Positions 9,963 to 10,000 of a DNA stretch of 10,000 nt are shown here, piece after piece (position 1 is the first letter of the stretch; the number at the start of each line of letters is the position of its first letter). The notes beneath the pieces are model-generated. The model was not told the origin of the DNA and searched no databases. It saw only the letters and a list, made by a program, of their open reading frames with translations. This DNA comes from Baffinella frigidus (lineage: Eukaryota > Cryptophyceae > Cryptomonadales > Baffinellaceae), in assembly GCA_026770585.1 (NCBI GenBank), contig MU646585.1, positions 284,881 through 294,880 of the forward strand. The letters are read 5' to 3'. A program made the translations under genes and the position numbers.

Positions 9963-10000
9963 TGGGGCTTAGGGTGTAGGGCTCAGGGCTCCGGGTTTGG
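9963..10000 (+). repeat. G-rich heptamers at window end
   Basis: Units GGCTTAG, GGTGTAG, GGCTCAG, GGCTCCG and GGTTTGG keep a strict 7-bp period with varied bases. The array runs off the window. G-rich on plus, the opposite of the arrays at 1-665. Confidence 0.7.

Noticed and set aside
9510-9979. Plus-strand 150-codon frame and two further minus frames at the right end
   Set aside because: They are Ser/Arg/Ala-rich as expected for shadows of the GC-rich minus-strand exon 9634-9816, and the plus frame runs on into the heptamer DNA.

Overview
This window looks like a repeat-rich, largely non-coding stretch of a eukaryotic nuclear genome. I see no bacterial operon, no rRNA or tRNA and no long protein gene. 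The CCCTAAA/TTTAGGG-type heptamers (the telomere repeat type of most plants and green algae and of several other protists), the many short foldback elements with target-site duplications, and the GC-rich third positions in the few coding-like pieces suggest a protist with a large genome, perhaps a photosynthetic alga. The species cannot be determined from the sequence.

Layout. 1-665: C-rich telomere-like heptamer arrays (CCCGAAA, CCCCAAA, CCCTAAA variants). 879-1794: a large inverted repeat (arms 325 bp, about 98% identical) holding G-rich/C-rich telomere-like blocks and four copies of a 60-bp exon-like motif. 1890-2192: a 27-bp minisatellite and a CCTAGG-rich hairpin between 32-bp direct repeats. 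2532-3110: a foldback element of family A, a dispersed 109-bp repeat, and a 207-bp foldback (family B). 3370-3895: two polypyrimidine (TTC)n tracts. 3981-4810: C-rich heptamers plus tandem and dispersed pieces of a gene-like sequence, interrupted by a 159-bp MITE (family C). 4894-5633: a palindrome-bearing foldback, a second family A copy and foldback E1. 5651-5923: a short minus-strand open frame and a second copy of a 105-bp repeat. 6088-6694: duplicated gene-like pieces. 6793-7076: foldback E2 and a 20-bp minisatellite. 7205-7354: MITE family D. 7421-7580: G-rich heptamers. 7641-8201: adjoining foldbacks of families H and F. 8406-9280: foldback G, a second D, a second C and a second full F element. 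9634-9816: the best protein-coding candidate, a minus-strand exon. 9963-10000: G-rich heptamers again.

The main message is mobile-element biology. At least eight families of 100-210 bp foldback elements sit in 10 kb. Three (C, D, A) have two closely similar copies with identical or near-identical length, and C and D carry clear target-site duplications. One C insertion has its empty-site counterpart 64 bp away. Families C and D share an internal TAAGTCAA motif, and foldbacks E1 and E2 share a hairpin core but have unrelated arms. Between these lie repeated fragments whose copies differ mainly at synonymous positions, as expected of duplicated exon pieces. No proteins were recognised by family, so no metabolic or cellular function is assigned.
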